A stretch of 64,000 bases of DNA from CAZDWZ01 sp964509425 (GCA_964509425.1 CAZDWZ010000002.1:310001-374000); one strand, 5' to 3'. Positions 23,584 through 33,358 are shown, numbered from the stretch's first letter. A program made the numbers and translations. Notes: generated from the sequence alone by a model not told the origin.

Positions 23584-25401
23584 ATGGCCAACACGACTAA
23601 CACATCATTCAGGCCCCTCATCCAAGGGTCATGGGATTCGACGAAGGGCGAGCGCGGTCGCCTTGCGCTTTTCACATTCCTTTTCATCATCGCCTATCTC
23701 CTCGACCTGCTCGTTCCGTGGGCAATCGGATACACGCTCGGAGTATTCGTTAAGTCAGGAATGACGGAGGAGGCATTTCGGCAAGGACTGTTGGGAGTCG
23801 GCCTTTATACGGTGCTGCGGCTTGGATACACCGTCCTTCACCATTCTGCGCGCTGGATTCAAGGGCGCGTTTCGTATTCCGCCCGGATGGCGACGATGGG
23901 AAACTTGTTCGAAACGATCCTCCAGTTTCCCCTTCGTTGGCACGTCTCGCGACACTCCGGAGAAAATCTGAGCAAGCTTCACCGTTCCACCGGCGCCGTT
24001 CAGGCGATGATTGGCACGTACATCTGGCAAATAATCGAGGGACTCGTGAAAGTACTCTTCGCGGGGGTAGCAATTTTCGCGCTCGACTTCTGGGTCGCGA
24101 CAAACGTTCTGGTGCTGTCACTGGTCACGATCGGGGTCATGATTCTCTTTAATCGCGGCCTTACGGTTCGCATCCGGCGAAACAATGTGTTCGGAGACAA
24201 GTTGAACAAAATTTGCGTCGATTACCTCTCGAACGTCGTTACCGTGAAGACGCTGGGAGTTGAAGAATCGGCGAAGCGATACTTCCGTACCCAAGTGCCT
24301 GAGGGTCTCAAGCTTAATCAAGCGATATGGACTTTCATGGAGCTGAAGTGGGGAGCAACGGGAATCGGGTACGCGATTGTGATGGGGACATCGCTCGTTA
24401 TCTATTTTTACGGTCACCGCGGAATGGCCGATCCGCTCGATGTCGCCGCGGTCTACGTTCTTCTTAACTACTTGGACCGGATTTTTCAGGCGATTGGCTC
24501 GTTTACCGGGTACTACAGCGGGATGATTGAGGCGGCGACCGCCTATGAAGACGCGAGTTCCATTTTCCGGGAAGCTGCTGCCATGCCCCCTCGTCTGAAC
24601 TCCGGCGCATTGAATCGCGAATGGAAGGCGATCCGAGTCGAGAATCTCAATTTTTCCTACGTCGCTGGAGAAAAAATTGGCCTCAACAATGTTTCACTTC
24701 CGATCTATCGCGGTGAAAAGGTCGCGCTCGTCGGCCACAGCGGGAGCGGGAAATCGACGCTGCTTAAGGTATTCGGCGGATTGATCGCCCCGGACAGTTT
24801 TTCGCTCTCGAGCGATCTGCAGCCCGAAGTGAATTTCGAACAGTTCAGCGACTATTGCATGTTGATCCCGCAGGAACCGGAAATCTTCACGGAGACCGTG
24901 CGCTACAACCTCACGATGGGAGAAGATATCGATCCGAAGGAAGTGGCGTTCTTCGCTTCACTCTGCAAGCTTGACTCGCTTCTTAGCCGGCTCCCACACG
25001 GACTAGAGAGCAGCCTTGCAGAAAAAGGTCTCAATCTTTCGGTCGGAGAACGCCAACGAATCGCGCTGGCACGCGGCCTCCTAAGGGCAAGCAAAAAAGA
25101 CATCATCCTCCTCGATGAACCCACCTCGAGCCTCGACCCGAAAACGGAAAGAGAGATCTTCCTGGGCTTGCTCTATCATTTCGGGAACCGCACAATCATG
25201 TCCTCTATCCATCGGCTAAACCTCGTTCCGCTATTTGACCGGGTTGTATTTATGTCTCAAAGCTCGTTGCTCGAGATTGGAACTTTTGCTGAGTTGATTG
25301 AGGCACGGGGGCATTTCTATCGTGCCTGGGACGATTATCAGCGGAACATGCAAGAGAATCAGGGTGGAACTCCTGGAGTAGTCGAGGTAAACCTAGCCTG
25401 A
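23584..25401 (+). CDS. ABC exporter, fused membrane and ATPase domains
   Basis: About 605 aa. A type-IV ABC transmembrane domain (six helices, residues about 25-320 of this start) precedes an ATPase with Walker A VGHSGSGKSTLLK, Q-loop region LIPQEPEIF, signature LSVGERQRIALARGLL and Walker B IILLDEPTSSLD, then an H-loop His in SSIHRLN. Homodimeric exporters of this kind move lipids, peptides or drugs. The start is chosen from the promoter position; an upstream GTG at 23419 would add 55 residues that look non-conserved. It is divergent from the SbmA-like transporter. Substrate unknown. Confidence 0.88.
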   Translation: MANTTNTSFRPLIQGSWDSTKGERGRLALFTFLFIIAYLLDLLVPWAIGYTLGVFVKSGMTEEAFRQGLLGVGLYTVLRLGYTVLHHSARWIQGRVSYSARMATMGNLFETILQFPLRWHVSRHSGENLSKLHRSTGAVQAMIGTYIWQIIEGLVKVLFAGVAIFALDFWVATNVLVLSLVTIGVMILFNRGLTVRIRRNNVFGDKLNKICVDYLSNVVTVKTLGVEESAKRYFRTQVPEGLKLNQAIWTFMELKWGATGIGYAIVMGTSLVIYFYGHRGMADPLDVAAVYVLLNYLDRIFQAIGSFTGYYSGMIEAATAYEDASSIFREAAAMPPRLNSGALNREWKAIRVENLNFSYVAGEKIGLNNVSLPIYRGEKVALVGHSGSGKSTLLKVFGGLIAPDSFSLSSDLQPEVNFEQFSDYCMLIPQEPEIFTETVRYNLTMGEDIDPKEVAFFASLCKLDSLLSRLPHGLESSLAEKGLNLSVGERQRIALARGLLRASKKDIILLDEPTSSLDPKTEREIFLGLLYHFGNRTIMSSIHRLNLVPLFDRVVFMSQSSLLEIGTFAELIEARGHFYRAWDDYQRNMQENQGGTPGVVEVNLA

Positions 25402-25447
25402 CCCAGAAGAGGGGTTTGGTGCACAGCTGTTAAAATTTTGAAAGGCT

Positions 25448-26401
25448 ATGAAATATCGGAATCTCGGGCGTTCGGGCCTCAAAGTAAGTGAGCTTTCTTT
25501 CGGTTCGTGGCTGACGTTTGCAGGAAATCTAGACGCAAACGGCGTGAAGCAGCTCATGAAGCGCGCCGTCGATCTTGGCGTTAACTTTTTCGATAATGCG
25601 GAAGGGTACGCGAAGGGTGAAGCCGAGAGTCTGATGGGGGATGCGCTGCGTCAGTTCCGCCGGGAAGAGCTGGTCATCGCCACGAAGATATTCTGGGGCG
25701 GTAACGGCCCTAACGATACCGGCCTCTCATGGAAGCATCTCGTTGAAGGAACGAGAAATTCACTCCGCCGTTTAAAGCTCACCTACGTCGACATTCTCTA
25801 TTGTCACCGGCCTGATCCCGATACTCCAATCGAGGAGACCGTACGCGCGATGGATTACATCATCCGCGCTGGCTACACTTTCTATTGGGGCACATCGGAA
25901 TGGTCAGCCGATCAAATCAAGCAGGCGTTTCAACTCGCTGAGAAATACAACTGCATTCCACCAGTTGCCGAGCAGCCGCAATATAATCTCTTTAACCGAG
26001 AACGCGTCGAGAAGGAGTATGCCCCGTTGTATGAGTCCTTCGGGCTTGGGCTGACAACATGGAGCCCGCTTGCCTCCGGAATTCTTACCGGGAAATATGT
26101 AAACGGCATTCCGCGCGGCAGCCGACTCGACAAGAATGAATGGCTGCGTCAGGAGCTGACGCCCTCGAACCTCGCAAAGGTGAAAAAGCTGAGCGAGATT
26201 GCGAACACCCTCGATTGCCCGCTTTCGAGCCTGGCGATCGCCTGGTGCCTTTGTAATCCCCGGGTTAATTCGGTCATAACGGGGGCAACCAGCCAGCAGC
26301 AGCTCGAGGAGAACCTTCGTGCCTCGGACGTGAAAGACCGGCTTACGGACTCCGTAAAGAAGGAAATAGAGAAGATTCTCTCCTCCTCGCTGGCTGCTTA
26401 G
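25448..26401 (+). CDS. Aldo/keto reductase, Kv-beta-like
   Basis: A 317-aa NADPH-dependent oxidoreductase with a TIM barrel. The start MKYRNLGRSGLKVSELSFGSW and the catalytic tetrad Asp49, Tyr54, Lys80 and His120 are intact. Lys80-IFWGGNGPNDTGLSWKH and the segment WSPLASGILTGKY are typical of the AKR6 group, related to the beta subunits of voltage-gated K+ channels. AKR6 members in bacteria act on small aldehydes and ketones; the substrate is not evident. It follows the ABC exporter by 46 bases on the same strand. Confidence 0.92.
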   Translation: MKYRNLGRSGLKVSELSFGSWLTFAGNLDANGVKQLMKRAVDLGVNFFDNAEGYAKGEAESLMGDALRQFRREELVIATKIFWGGNGPNDTGLSWKHLVEGTRNSLRRLKLTYVDILYCHRPDPDTPIEETVRAMDYIIRAGYTFYWGTSEWSADQIKQAFQLAEKYNCIPPVAEQPQYNLFNRERVEKEYAPLYESFGLGLTTWSPLASGILTGKYVNGIPRGSRLDKNEWLRQELTPSNLAKVKKLSEIANTLDCPLSSLAIAWCLCNPRVNSVITGATSQQQLEENLRASDVKDRLTDSVKKEIEKILSSSLAA

Positions 26402-26648
26402 GCGTAGGGCGGATTCCTTAGCGAGTCGGGGAGCTTAGATTCCCTGAAATGAGGTCTGCCCTCACTCATATCTGATTATTCTAGTCGGAATTAGAAAAAT
26501 TCCTAGATCCCGCTATGTTAGCCATCCCTGTACGGCTATGTTGGAGCCTGGAATCAACTCCCCTCCTGCCGGTCATGACCTAATCTGACCCATTTAGATT
26601 GATTCCGACGAAAATGGTTAAGGATTTTTTCCAGGTTGTCGACTTTTT

Positions 26649-27788
26649 ATGCAGGCACGAAAAGTAAGAAGCTCTTTCTCCTACTGGGATCTCATGAATT
26701 TGGACCCGATAAGCGAAGGCCAAGTAATCTCCGGCCGTTATGAAATCAAGCGCCTCCTGGGATCTGGAGGCATGGGTGCGGTCTATCTCGCAGAAGATCG
26801 TGTACTCGAGGGGAATAAAGTTGCCCTGAAAATCCTCCACGACGAGATGACTCGTGACCAAGAACTGACGAAACGCTTTCTTCGCGAAGTACAGCTCATG
26901 CACCAAGTGAACCACAAAAACGTGGTTCGAACCTATGACGTGGGACTAGAAGGCAGCTCAATCTACTTCACGATGGAGTTCGTCTCGGGCGAGCCGCTCG
27001 TTGAGATCCTCGACAGTATTTCACATAAAGGACACGTCTCGATTGAAAGAATCGCCAACCTCACCATCCAGATCTGCGAAGGACTGGAAGCGATTCATCA
27101 GTCGGAGATCCTCCATCGCGATCTGAAACCTCAGAATATTATGGTGCTCCCGAACGACGTCATAAAAATTACTGACTTCGGGGTGGCCAGACCAAAGGAT
27201 TCAACCCTTACTCAGCACAATGAAATCATCGGATCCGCCGAATACATGGCGCCCGAAATTTGGACCGGGAATGCGTTAACTCCTTCGGTCGACCTCTACG
27301 CCTTCGGCGTTATTCTCTATGAGCTTGCGACGGGGAAACTTCCTTTCGAGTCGGAAGAGCCGGCTCGACTCATGTGGCTCCACATCAAACAGCCGCCGAC
27401 TCCACCAAAGAGCATACGCGGAGATATTCCTGCGTGGCTCAATCAACTCATCCTCGGTCTGCTCCAAAAGCGCGCGAAAGACCGTCCGGCAAATGCCGGC
27501 GAAGTAGTAAACTTCGTCAAGGCAAACGCGAACGGATTTCGTCCCGGCGGAGACGTGACGGCGTCCCAGCAAGGAACCAAAGTATTTGACTCGTCGATTC
27601 GTCGGGGGATGGGCTCGAGCTCGACCTATCCAAGCGTGCGCTCGAACTCCCGAAGGAAGCGAAGAACCGCGAGATGGAAGCTCGAAGGCTCGCTCCCGGT
27701 GCTGATGATGGGAACCGCCTTCCTCGGAATGGTTGCCTATATGATCTGGGCGGTAATCAAATTCTTCACCGGAATGGTGGTCGCCTAA
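26649..27788 (+). CDS. PknB-type Ser/Thr protein kinase, membrane-anchored
   Basis: 379 aa. The kinase domain spans residues 31-295: Gly-rich loop LGSGGMGAVY, Lys61 in VALKIL, HRDLKPQN with catalytic Asp158, DFG at 176-178 and APE at 201-203. A basic linker (SNSRRKRRTARWK) is followed by one C-terminal membrane helix (about 352-374), with essentially no outside sensor domain. An internal ATG at 26694 (MNLDPISEGQ) is an equally good start. The preceding 250 bases hold no gene. Targets are unknown. Confidence 0.93.
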   Translation: MQARKVRSSFSYWDLMNLDPISEGQVISGRYEIKRLLGSGGMGAVYLAEDRVLEGNKVALKILHDEMTRDQELTKRFLREVQLMHQVNHKNVVRTYDVGLEGSSIYFTMEFVSGEPLVEILDSISHKGHVSIERIANLTIQICEGLEAIHQSEILHRDLKPQNIMVLPNDVIKITDFGVARPKDSTLTQHNEIIGSAEYMAPEIWTGNALTPSVDLYAFGVILYELATGKLPFESEEPARLMWLHIKQPPTPPKSIRGDIPAWLNQLILGLLQKRAKDRPANAGEVVNFVKANANGFRPGGDVTASQQGTKVFDSSIRRGMGSSSTYPSVRSNSRRKRRTARWKLEGSLPVLMMGTAFLGMVAYMIWAVIKFFTGMVVA

Positions 27789-27878
27789 ATCCCCGCCCCA
27801 CAGTCCATGTAACGCTTCTCTCATCCGAAAAGAAGCAGTAGACTCCTCGCGTCCGTAAAGCCTAACCGATGAGGAGCC

Positions 27879-28340
27879 ATGCGAACGACCTCTCTCTTTC
27901 TTTTGCTTACACTCGCCTGTTCGATGTTCTCATGCAGCCGTGCCGCGACTCATACATCCGCTGCCGGCAAAGACGAACATGAGGCGCATGACCACGCGGC
28001 GCCCTTGCCGCTCCAATCACCGGAAAAGGAGACCGTGAAGTTGACTGAAAAAGGCTTTGAGCCTCAGGTAATCACTCTCCGCAATCTGGACGGTTCGATT
28101 TTCTTCGTGAACACCACGCGCGCCGGCCTTGCAACACTTGAGGTCACATTCGGAGCCCACCGTGCACACTGCGCCTCAGAGAATATGAAATTCGAGAATG
28201 GCAAAATGTCGTCGATAAAGCCGGTCGGTCCAAGAGATTTTGCCCTGATGTGTTTTCCTGACAAGGGTACCTACAGCATGACCGTTCGCGGGGTCGACGG
28301 AACGGCCAAGGCATTCACTGGAAGCGTGATCGTGGAATGA
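27879..28340 (+). CDS. Cupredoxin-like lipoprotein
   Basis: A 153-aa protein with a lipoprotein-like signal (MRTTSLFLLLTLACSMFSCS) and a His-rich segment HEAHDHA. The domain resembles a cupredoxin: VKLTEKGFEPQVITL, FFVNTTRAGLATLEV, and a late Cys in FALMCFPDKGTYSMTV near the position of the copper Cys. It may bind copper or another soft metal in the periplasm. Its stop overlaps the ATG of the next lipoprotein gene (ATGA), so it heads an envelope operon of four genes. Confidence 0.72.
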   Translation: MRTTSLFLLLTLACSMFSCSRAATHTSAAGKDEHEAHDHAAPLPLQSPEKETVKLTEKGFEPQVITLRNLDGSIFFVNTTRAGLATLEVTFGAHRAHCASENMKFENGKMSSIKPVGPRDFALMCFPDKGTYSMTVRGVDGTAKAFTGSVIVE

Positions 28341-29500
28341 ACCATATGAGAATTTTTTTGCAGAAAACACTCGCCGCTTTGCTCGTTGTCACAGGATTTT
28401 CATTCCTGGGATGCGGTCCCACGGTAGTGAAGAGTCCGGACTTTGCCGATGCAAAAATCCGCACCCTGGCGATGCTCCCGGTAGAATATCCCTCGGACGT
28501 CCGCCGCGAGCGGATCGACTTTCTCAAGAAATCGCTCAAAAGGGAGCTCGAAAGTAAAGGTTTCGCATTCCTCGACGATGCTGCCGTCTCCGCATTTTGC
28601 GATAGCTTTCCGTGCAAGAATGCAAACGCTCTGGCCTCGAAGTATCGTCTGGACGCACTCGTCGCGCTCTCGATCTCATCGACGTATCGAGCCAACTTCG
28701 GGGCGGGATTTGTGAATACGGTGAGCGGAACCGTCCGCTTGCTTTCACCCGCTTCGCGAGAAATTATCAGCGTCAAGCACACTGAAAGTGAGCGAGGCGG
28801 ACTCCTGTTCAATTCCGGTCAGGTGCTACAGGGACTGCTCTCGACGAATGATAATCTGGGTGACGAGAGCTTCAATCTGATCGCTGACAGATTCGTAAGC
28901 ACCGTCTCGGCGGCGTTACCGAAACCGTCGGGCCCCGCGTTTCCAACGCAGGCCGCCAAAATAAACGAGATTTCGATTCTCCCAGAAGGCGACGGCCGGT
29001 ATCGAGTCTGTCTGACGGGCACCGAAGGGCGGCTCGTGACGTTGACAGTCGACAAAATGAACATTCCCCTTCGAGAGAGTTCCGCTGGGCAATATTGCAG
29101 CGCACTTCTTCTTGGGGGCATCGTTCGGAAAAACAGCTCTGTGTCCGCGTCGCTGCGCTCCCCGGTTGGCGTGAGCGATAGACTTGCGGTCGACACAGAG
29201 CAGTTCCTCGTTTGTGACGTTTCCGCCCTCATTCGGCGGGGCACCGGGTCCACGTTGACCTACGGGTGTACCGGGAAGGATTCTGACGCGACTGAGTGTG
29301 AAAAGATGCTGGCCACTTGCCGAGGTTCTCAGGTCCTCATCTATCGCGGTGAATATGCGGCAGGCCCTTACGAGAAGGCCGGAACTTTGCCGACGGGAAC
29401 ATGGAATGATGCTGCCGGAGTATCGAAGAACTATGCGGTCGTTGCCGTCTCGCCGAATGGCTCGACGAGCGCAGTCGTACCGGACAGCGAACGGAAATGA
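28337..29500 (+). CDS. Lipoprotein, GNA1162-like N-terminal region
   Basis: A 387-aa lipoprotein (lipobox region GFSFLGC). Residues 40-190 carry the pattern of small envelope lipoproteins of the GNA1162/CsgG-like group: KIRTLAMLPVEYPSD, a long helix (FLKKSLKREL), KYRLDALVALSI and a strand pair ending in TVSGTVRLLSPASREI. The C-terminal half (200-387) is beta-rich with paired cysteines (CGxxG, CEKMLATC). It is translationally coupled to the cupredoxin-like gene and followed 7 bases later by a second related lipoprotein. Family placement is by fold pattern and is tentative. Confidence 0.7.
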   Translation: MNHMRIFLQKTLAALLVVTGFSFLGCGPTVVKSPDFADAKIRTLAMLPVEYPSDVRRERIDFLKKSLKRELESKGFAFLDDAAVSAFCDSFPCKNANALASKYRLDALVALSISSTYRANFGAGFVNTVSGTVRLLSPASREIISVKHTESERGGLLFNSGQVLQGLLSTNDNLGDESFNLIADRFVSTVSAALPKPSGPAFPTQAAKINEISILPEGDGRYRVCLTGTEGRLVTLTVDKMNIPLRESSAGQYCSALLLGGIVRKNSSVSASLRSPVGVSDRLAVDTEQFLVCDVSALIRRGTGSTLTYGCTGKDSDATECEKMLATCRGSQVLIYRGEYAAGPYEKAGTLPTGTWNDAAGVSKNYAVVAVSPNGSTSAVVPDSERK

Positions 29501-29507
29501 GGTCATT

Positions 29508-30524
29508 ATGAGGAAGCCATTCTCTCTCCTTTTCTTGTGCGTTTTTGGAGTTTCGCTCTCGGCGTGCTCCGGAAGCTATAAACATACTCTTAACTTTAAT
29601 CCGTCTGAGCCGCTCAGAGTTGCGGTGCTCCCTTTTCTCGCTGTGGATGAAGGCGGAAAGCCTGTGCTGCTGGAATCGAGACTCTTGATAGACAACCTTT
29701 CGCTCGTCTCGACCGATCAACCTCAAACGCCGCTCCAAATAGTGAGGAAGGAAGTGATCACCGGGCTTTCCGATAGCGGTCTCGATCTCGTGTCGACGGC
29801 TCTGATCGACATCGATCTCCCGCATCACGGATTCGCGTTGGCCGACGGAAGTTTGGATACCGCAAAACTCTGGGCCACAAATCCCAAAGAACTCTGTACT
29901 GCTTTTCTGAACTGTGACGCTGTGCTCTACGGGAAAGTTACCCGCTGGGACCGCACCTACTACGGCATCCAATCAAACAACACCGTCGGAGTGAATCTCA
30001 AAATGGTCGCGGCCAAGGATGGAAAGGTGCTTTTCGAATCCCGGGCGGAGGACTCCGAAAGCCGTGGTGTGACGAAAGGACCGACCGGGTTCTCGTCTCT
30101 TTTGATTGAGCCGGTAAAGGGGCTCGATTCGCAGATTATCGTCGACCTTTCGCGGACGACGGTGCGAAAAATGCTCGCACCGCTCCGGACTACGAATCGT
30201 CCAAAATTCCTTGAGACCGCCCCGCCCTCGATCTACGCCGCAAGCCACGATGCCGTGAATGGAAAAGTGGCCCCTTCAAGACGCCTCGTGGTCGTGATGT
30301 ACGGGACGGGAGACAGCGCCGCGACTTTTTCTATAGGGAGCGTGGTTTCCGGGCTTCCTATGGTTGAGAGCTCACCAGGGCACTACTACGGAGAGTTCCT
30401 TCCATTACCGGGTGAAAAATTCGATCCGCAGACAATCACCGTTCGCCTCTCCGACCAATTCGGGAGAAGCACGGAGCAGCCTCTCTTGGAGAGGTTGGTT
30501 CGACTGGAAGCGGGAGGAAAATAG
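29508..30524 (+). CDS. Lipoprotein, GNA1162-like (DUF799 type)
   Basis: A 338-aa lipoprotein with lipobox LSAC after MRKPFSLLFLCVFGVS. Residues 30-220 match the GNA1162/DUF799 pattern: RVAVLPFLAVDEGGK, LCTAFLNCDAVLYGKVTRWDRTYYGIQSNNTV and AKDGKVLFES. Such lipoproteins are thought to sit in the outer membrane as accessory factors of envelope machines. The rest is beta-rich (VVVMYGTGDSAATFS) and ends with a short basic tail. The start at 29508 is preferred over an upstream GTG at 29298, which would overlap the previous gene. Confidence 0.72.
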   Translation: MRKPFSLLFLCVFGVSLSACSGSYKHTLNFNPSEPLRVAVLPFLAVDEGGKPVLLESRLLIDNLSLVSTDQPQTPLQIVRKEVITGLSDSGLDLVSTALIDIDLPHHGFALADGSLDTAKLWATNPKELCTAFLNCDAVLYGKVTRWDRTYYGIQSNNTVGVNLKMVAAKDGKVLFESRAEDSESRGVTKGPTGFSSLLIEPVKGLDSQIIVDLSRTTVRKMLAPLRTTNRPKFLETAPPSIYAASHDAVNGKVAPSRRLVVVMYGTGDSAATFSIGSVVSGLPMVESSPGHYYGEFLPLPGEKFDPQTITVRLSDQFGRSTEQPLLERLVRLEAGGK

Positions 30525-30531
30525 GACTTCA

Positions 30532-31074
30532 ATGCGCCGCTCCCTCTCCATAAGCGTCGCCGTGTTGTCCTTAATTCTCTGCGCTTGTTCACTCCGAAGC
30601 TTCGAGCAGCATAGTTGGGAAGGTCCGGATCCCGTGCTCGAGGACGTTTCCGGCGCGGCTCGGCCTCTCTCGGATTATCGCGGGCAATTTATCCTCGTTA
30701 ATTTTTGGGCGACTTGGTGTTTTGCCTGCCTCCCAGAGATGCCGGCCTTTCAAAAGCTCCAGGATCACTTTGGGGAACGACTCCTCGTTGTGGGTATCGC
30801 TGCCTCTGATTCAAAGGAGCGCGTCGCTCAATTTGCCGCGACACGAAAGATATCTTTCCCGCTCTTGCTGGATGTTTCGGGTACGGCACAGAACGCTTTT
30901 CAGGTAGGAGACGCGTTACCGGTAACGTTCTTCTTAGGTCCGAACGGCCGCATTATCGACGTCCCGGTACCCGAAACGGGGGTTTTGGGACGCAGAGTCG
31001 ATGGAGCTCACGGGTGGGATTCTTTAAAGGTGATTCGCGCACTCGAAGAAATTATGGCGCGAGAACAGCGCTAG
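30532..31074 (+). CDS. TlpA-like thioredoxin, lipoprotein
   Basis: About 180 aa. The signal peptide has a lipobox (SLILCAC). The thioredoxin fold has the active site WATWCFACLPEM (CxxC is Cys-Phe-Ala-Cys), with the typical NFWATWC strand and the cis-Pro segment DALPVTFFLGPNG. TlpA-like proteins reduce disulfides in the periplasm. As last gene of the cupredoxin-lipoprotein operon it may keep the cysteines of those proteins reduced. The frame extends upstream to 30364 but that would overlap the lipoprotein gene. Confidence 0.88.
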   Translation: MRRSLSISVAVLSLILCACSLRSFEQHSWEGPDPVLEDVSGAARPLSDYRGQFILVNFWATWCFACLPEMPAFQKLQDHFGERLLVVGIAASDSKERVAQFAATRKISFPLLLDVSGTAQNAFQVGDALPVTFFLGPNGRIIDVPVPETGVLGRRVDGAHGWDSLKVIRALEEIMAREQR

Positions 31075-31076
31075 TA

Positions 31077-32477
31077 TCAGTGCGCCCCGCGTCTTGAGAA
31101 AACCACCAAGAGCGTCGACAGGAGAAGCTTCAGGTCGAGATAAAGGCTCCAGTTGTCGATGTACTCGAGATCAAGCTCCGCCCAACGGTTGAAATCGGTA
31201 ATCGTGCTGCGGCCCGAAACCTGCCACGGCCCGGTAATTCCGGGACGCATCCGAAATCGCCTTCGGTGCCACGCGCTCAGGTTCCTCGCCTCCTGAACCG
31301 GGAGCGGGCGCGGCCCCACCAGGCTCATCTCTCCGCGGAGCACGTTCCAAAGCTGGGGAAGCTCATCGAGACTGGTCCTTCGCAAAAACTCACCGAACTT
31401 GGTCACTCGAGGATCGTTTTTCATCTTAAAAACAGGGCCCTGCATCTCGTTGAACGCGACGAGCTGTTCCTGTTTTGCTTCTGCGCCTACTTCCATCGAG
31501 CGAAACTTCAAGCAGACAAACGGCCTTCCGTCCTGTCCCGCCCGGAGCTGTCGAAAAAGTATCGGGCCCGGCGAAGTGAGTCGGACTAACACGGACAGAA
31601 TCAGTAAGACTGGAGAGACCAATACGAGAAGCACCGCACTTAGGATCCGGTCAAAGAAGTACTTGAGAAATAACTCTGAGCTCACCTGTGGCCCAATCTG
31701 GAGCGAGAGAAATGAGGAACCGGCCAGCGAGTTGACTCGAGCCCGAAAATGAAACTGATCGAGAAATCCTAATTTCAGAAGGAGCTCCACGCCGCGCTCG
31801 TCGCAGACGCGCAAGACTTCGCCAATGTCTTCCTGCCTTAAATCATCCGCGGAACATATAACTGTCCCGATGTTGTGGTGATCGAGCAGACCGCCAAGAT
31901 CACCAAGCGCGCCAAGATTATCGCGTTCTCCCTCGGCTCCGACTATGCCGATCATCTCCAACCCGATGAGCGGATCGTCTTCGCATTCAAGACGAATCTT
32001 TTCAAAGAGATCATGTTTACCGGCAACCAGCAGTGCGCGTTTGAGATAGAGTCCGTTCCGTCGGTACCGGCGGAGGAGATAGCGAATGCTCGCTTCCTTC
32101 AATAAAAGTATACAAAACGCGATCAACGATGCCGCTGGCAGCTGCCAATATCCGGAATTCACAAACGGATAGAAAACATCGATTAACACAGAGAGGAGAA
32201 ACGCGAGTATGCTGGACTTCGCGTAAATGAGGACGGACTCCGAATAGAAACGAAGCCGAGACGTCGCATACGCGCGGAAATATGCGAGAGAAAAGAAGTT
32301 CGTGCCGTAGAAACAGAGCCCGATGAAAAGCGCCGACGACCATCCGAAGGTCGCGGCGGAACCAAGTCCCTCATCTTGTGCGTCGATCATCGACGCGAGA
32401 AGGAAAGCGAGCAAAAAGACGCCCGCATCGGCGATGTAGTTTGCCGTCTTAAAAGTGAGAAGGTTTAACTGATTCAT
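31077..32477 (-). CDS. Undecaprenyl-phosphate sugar phosphotransferase (WcaJ-like)
   Basis: A polyprenyl glycosyl-phosphotransferase of about 466 aa that starts exopolysaccharide repeat units by moving a sugar-1-phosphate to undecaprenyl phosphate. The N-terminal half has four or five membrane helices and a CoA-binding-like middle domain (IGIVGAEGERDNLG). The C-terminal catalytic Bac_transf domain has KYFFDRILSAVLL, LKFRSM, RRTSLDELPQLWNVLRGEMSLVGPRP and RPGITGPWQVSGRS. The ATG at 32477 is preceded by an in-frame TTG. It is the first gene of the polysaccharide locus and convergent with the TlpA gene. Confidence 0.93.
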   Translation of the reverse strand: MNQLNLLTFKTANYIADAGVFLLAFLLASMIDAQDEGLGSAATFGWSSALFIGLCFYGTNFFSLAYFRAYATSRLRFYSESVLIYAKSSILAFLLSVLIDVFYPFVNSGYWQLPAASLIAFCILLLKEASIRYLLRRYRRNGLYLKRALLVAGKHDLFEKIRLECEDDPLIGLEMIGIVGAEGERDNLGALGDLGGLLDHHNIGTVICSADDLRQEDIGEVLRVCDERGVELLLKLGFLDQFHFRARVNSLAGSSFLSLQIGPQVSSELFLKYFFDRILSAVLLVLVSPVLLILSVLVRLTSPGPILFRQLRAGQDGRPFVCLKFRSMEVGAEAKQEQLVAFNEMQGPVFKMKNDPRVTKFGEFLRRTSLDELPQLWNVLRGEMSLVGPRPLPVQEARNLSAWHRRRFRMRPGITGPWQVSGRSTITDFNRWAELDLEYIDNWSLYLDLKLLLSTLLVVFSRRGAH

Positions 32478-32563
32478 CAATTGGTTAAGATGATTATCTA
32501 CTCCCGGCCGCTTCGTCTGACGTTCATTTGAATCAAAGAAAACGGTATGTTACCGAGAAGGCT

Positions 32564-33358
32564 ATGGGAGATTCCGGACAGCCGAGCTTTGAACTCCTCG
32601 GTGTAAAAATCGATGGGCTGGATCATGATTCCGCGATAGCGCGGATCCGGAATGCTGCGGAGTCAAAGGCATCACTTCGCGTGGATGCGGCCTGTCTCCA
32701 GAATCTCGCCCTCGCCGGCCGCGACCCTGAATATCGAAAAGTACTAAACTCATTCGACCTCGTGCTGCCTGACGGAGCTCCGCTCCTTTGGGCCGCACGT
32801 CTCCGCGGCTACCCGCTGCCTGAACGCACCTATGGCCCCGTGCTGATGGAAAGAGCCGTGCGGCAATTGCCGGACGAGCTACGGCACTTCGTTCTCGGCG
32901 GCTCCGTTACCGCCCTCGAACGTTGTGCGGCGAAGCTCCAATCGCTCCGTCCTGGATGCGTTGCCGACACCTACTCGCCTCCATTCGGAGATTGGACGGT
33001 GGAAGAGAAGAACGCCGTACGCCAGCGGATTCGAGAGTCAGGCGCTTCGGTGGTGTGGGTCTGCCTTGGAACTCCAAAACAAGAGTGGTGGATCGCTGAG
33101 AACTCATCGGAGCTTCCTGGAGTGGTGCTCGTTGCAGTGGGGGCCGCCGTCGATTTTCTGGGCGGAAGCAAGCCCCAGGCACCGCGCTGGGTACAGCGGT
33201 TGGGTTTCGAGTGGCTGTTTCGATTGCTCACCGAGCCGAAGCGGCTGTGGCGGCGTTATCTCCTTGATCTTCCCCCCGCTGCAATGCAGCTTCCGGGTGA
33301 ATATCTACGGTTACGGCGCGACCGAAAACTCGACCCGCTTATGACGGGGAGGAAATAG
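32564..33358 (+). CDS. WecG/TagA/CpsF family glycosyltransferase
   Basis: About 264 aa, GT26 family. Motifs: VLPDGAPLLWAARL, YGPVLMERA, GxxxxWVCLGTPKQEWWI, VGAAVDFLGGSKPQAPRWVQRLGFEWLFRLLTEPKRLWRRYL. GT26 enzymes add N-acetylmannosaminuronic acid or ManNAc type sugars to lipid-linked intermediates. A TTG 36 bases upstream (32528) is an alternative start. The 3' end overlaps the end of the convergent epimerase gene by 20 bases. Confidence 0.92.
   Translation: MGDSGQPSFELLGVKIDGLDHDSAIARIRNAAESKASLRVDAACLQNLALAGRDPEYRKVLNSFDLVLPDGAPLLWAARLRGYPLPERTYGPVLMERAVRQLPDELRHFVLGGSVTALERCAAKLQSLRPGCVADTYSPPFGDWTVEEKNAVRQRIRESGASVVWVCLGTPKQEWWIAENSSELPGVVLVAVGAAVDFLGGSKPQAPRWVQRLGFEWLFRLLTEPKRLWRRYLLDLPPAAMQLPGEYLRLRRDRKLDPLMTGRK

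Noticed and set aside
26402..26648. Gene-free stretch before the Ser/Thr kinase with a short repeated CTATGTT
   Set aside because: Repeats are only 7-9 bases and no stable structure or promoter of quality was found.
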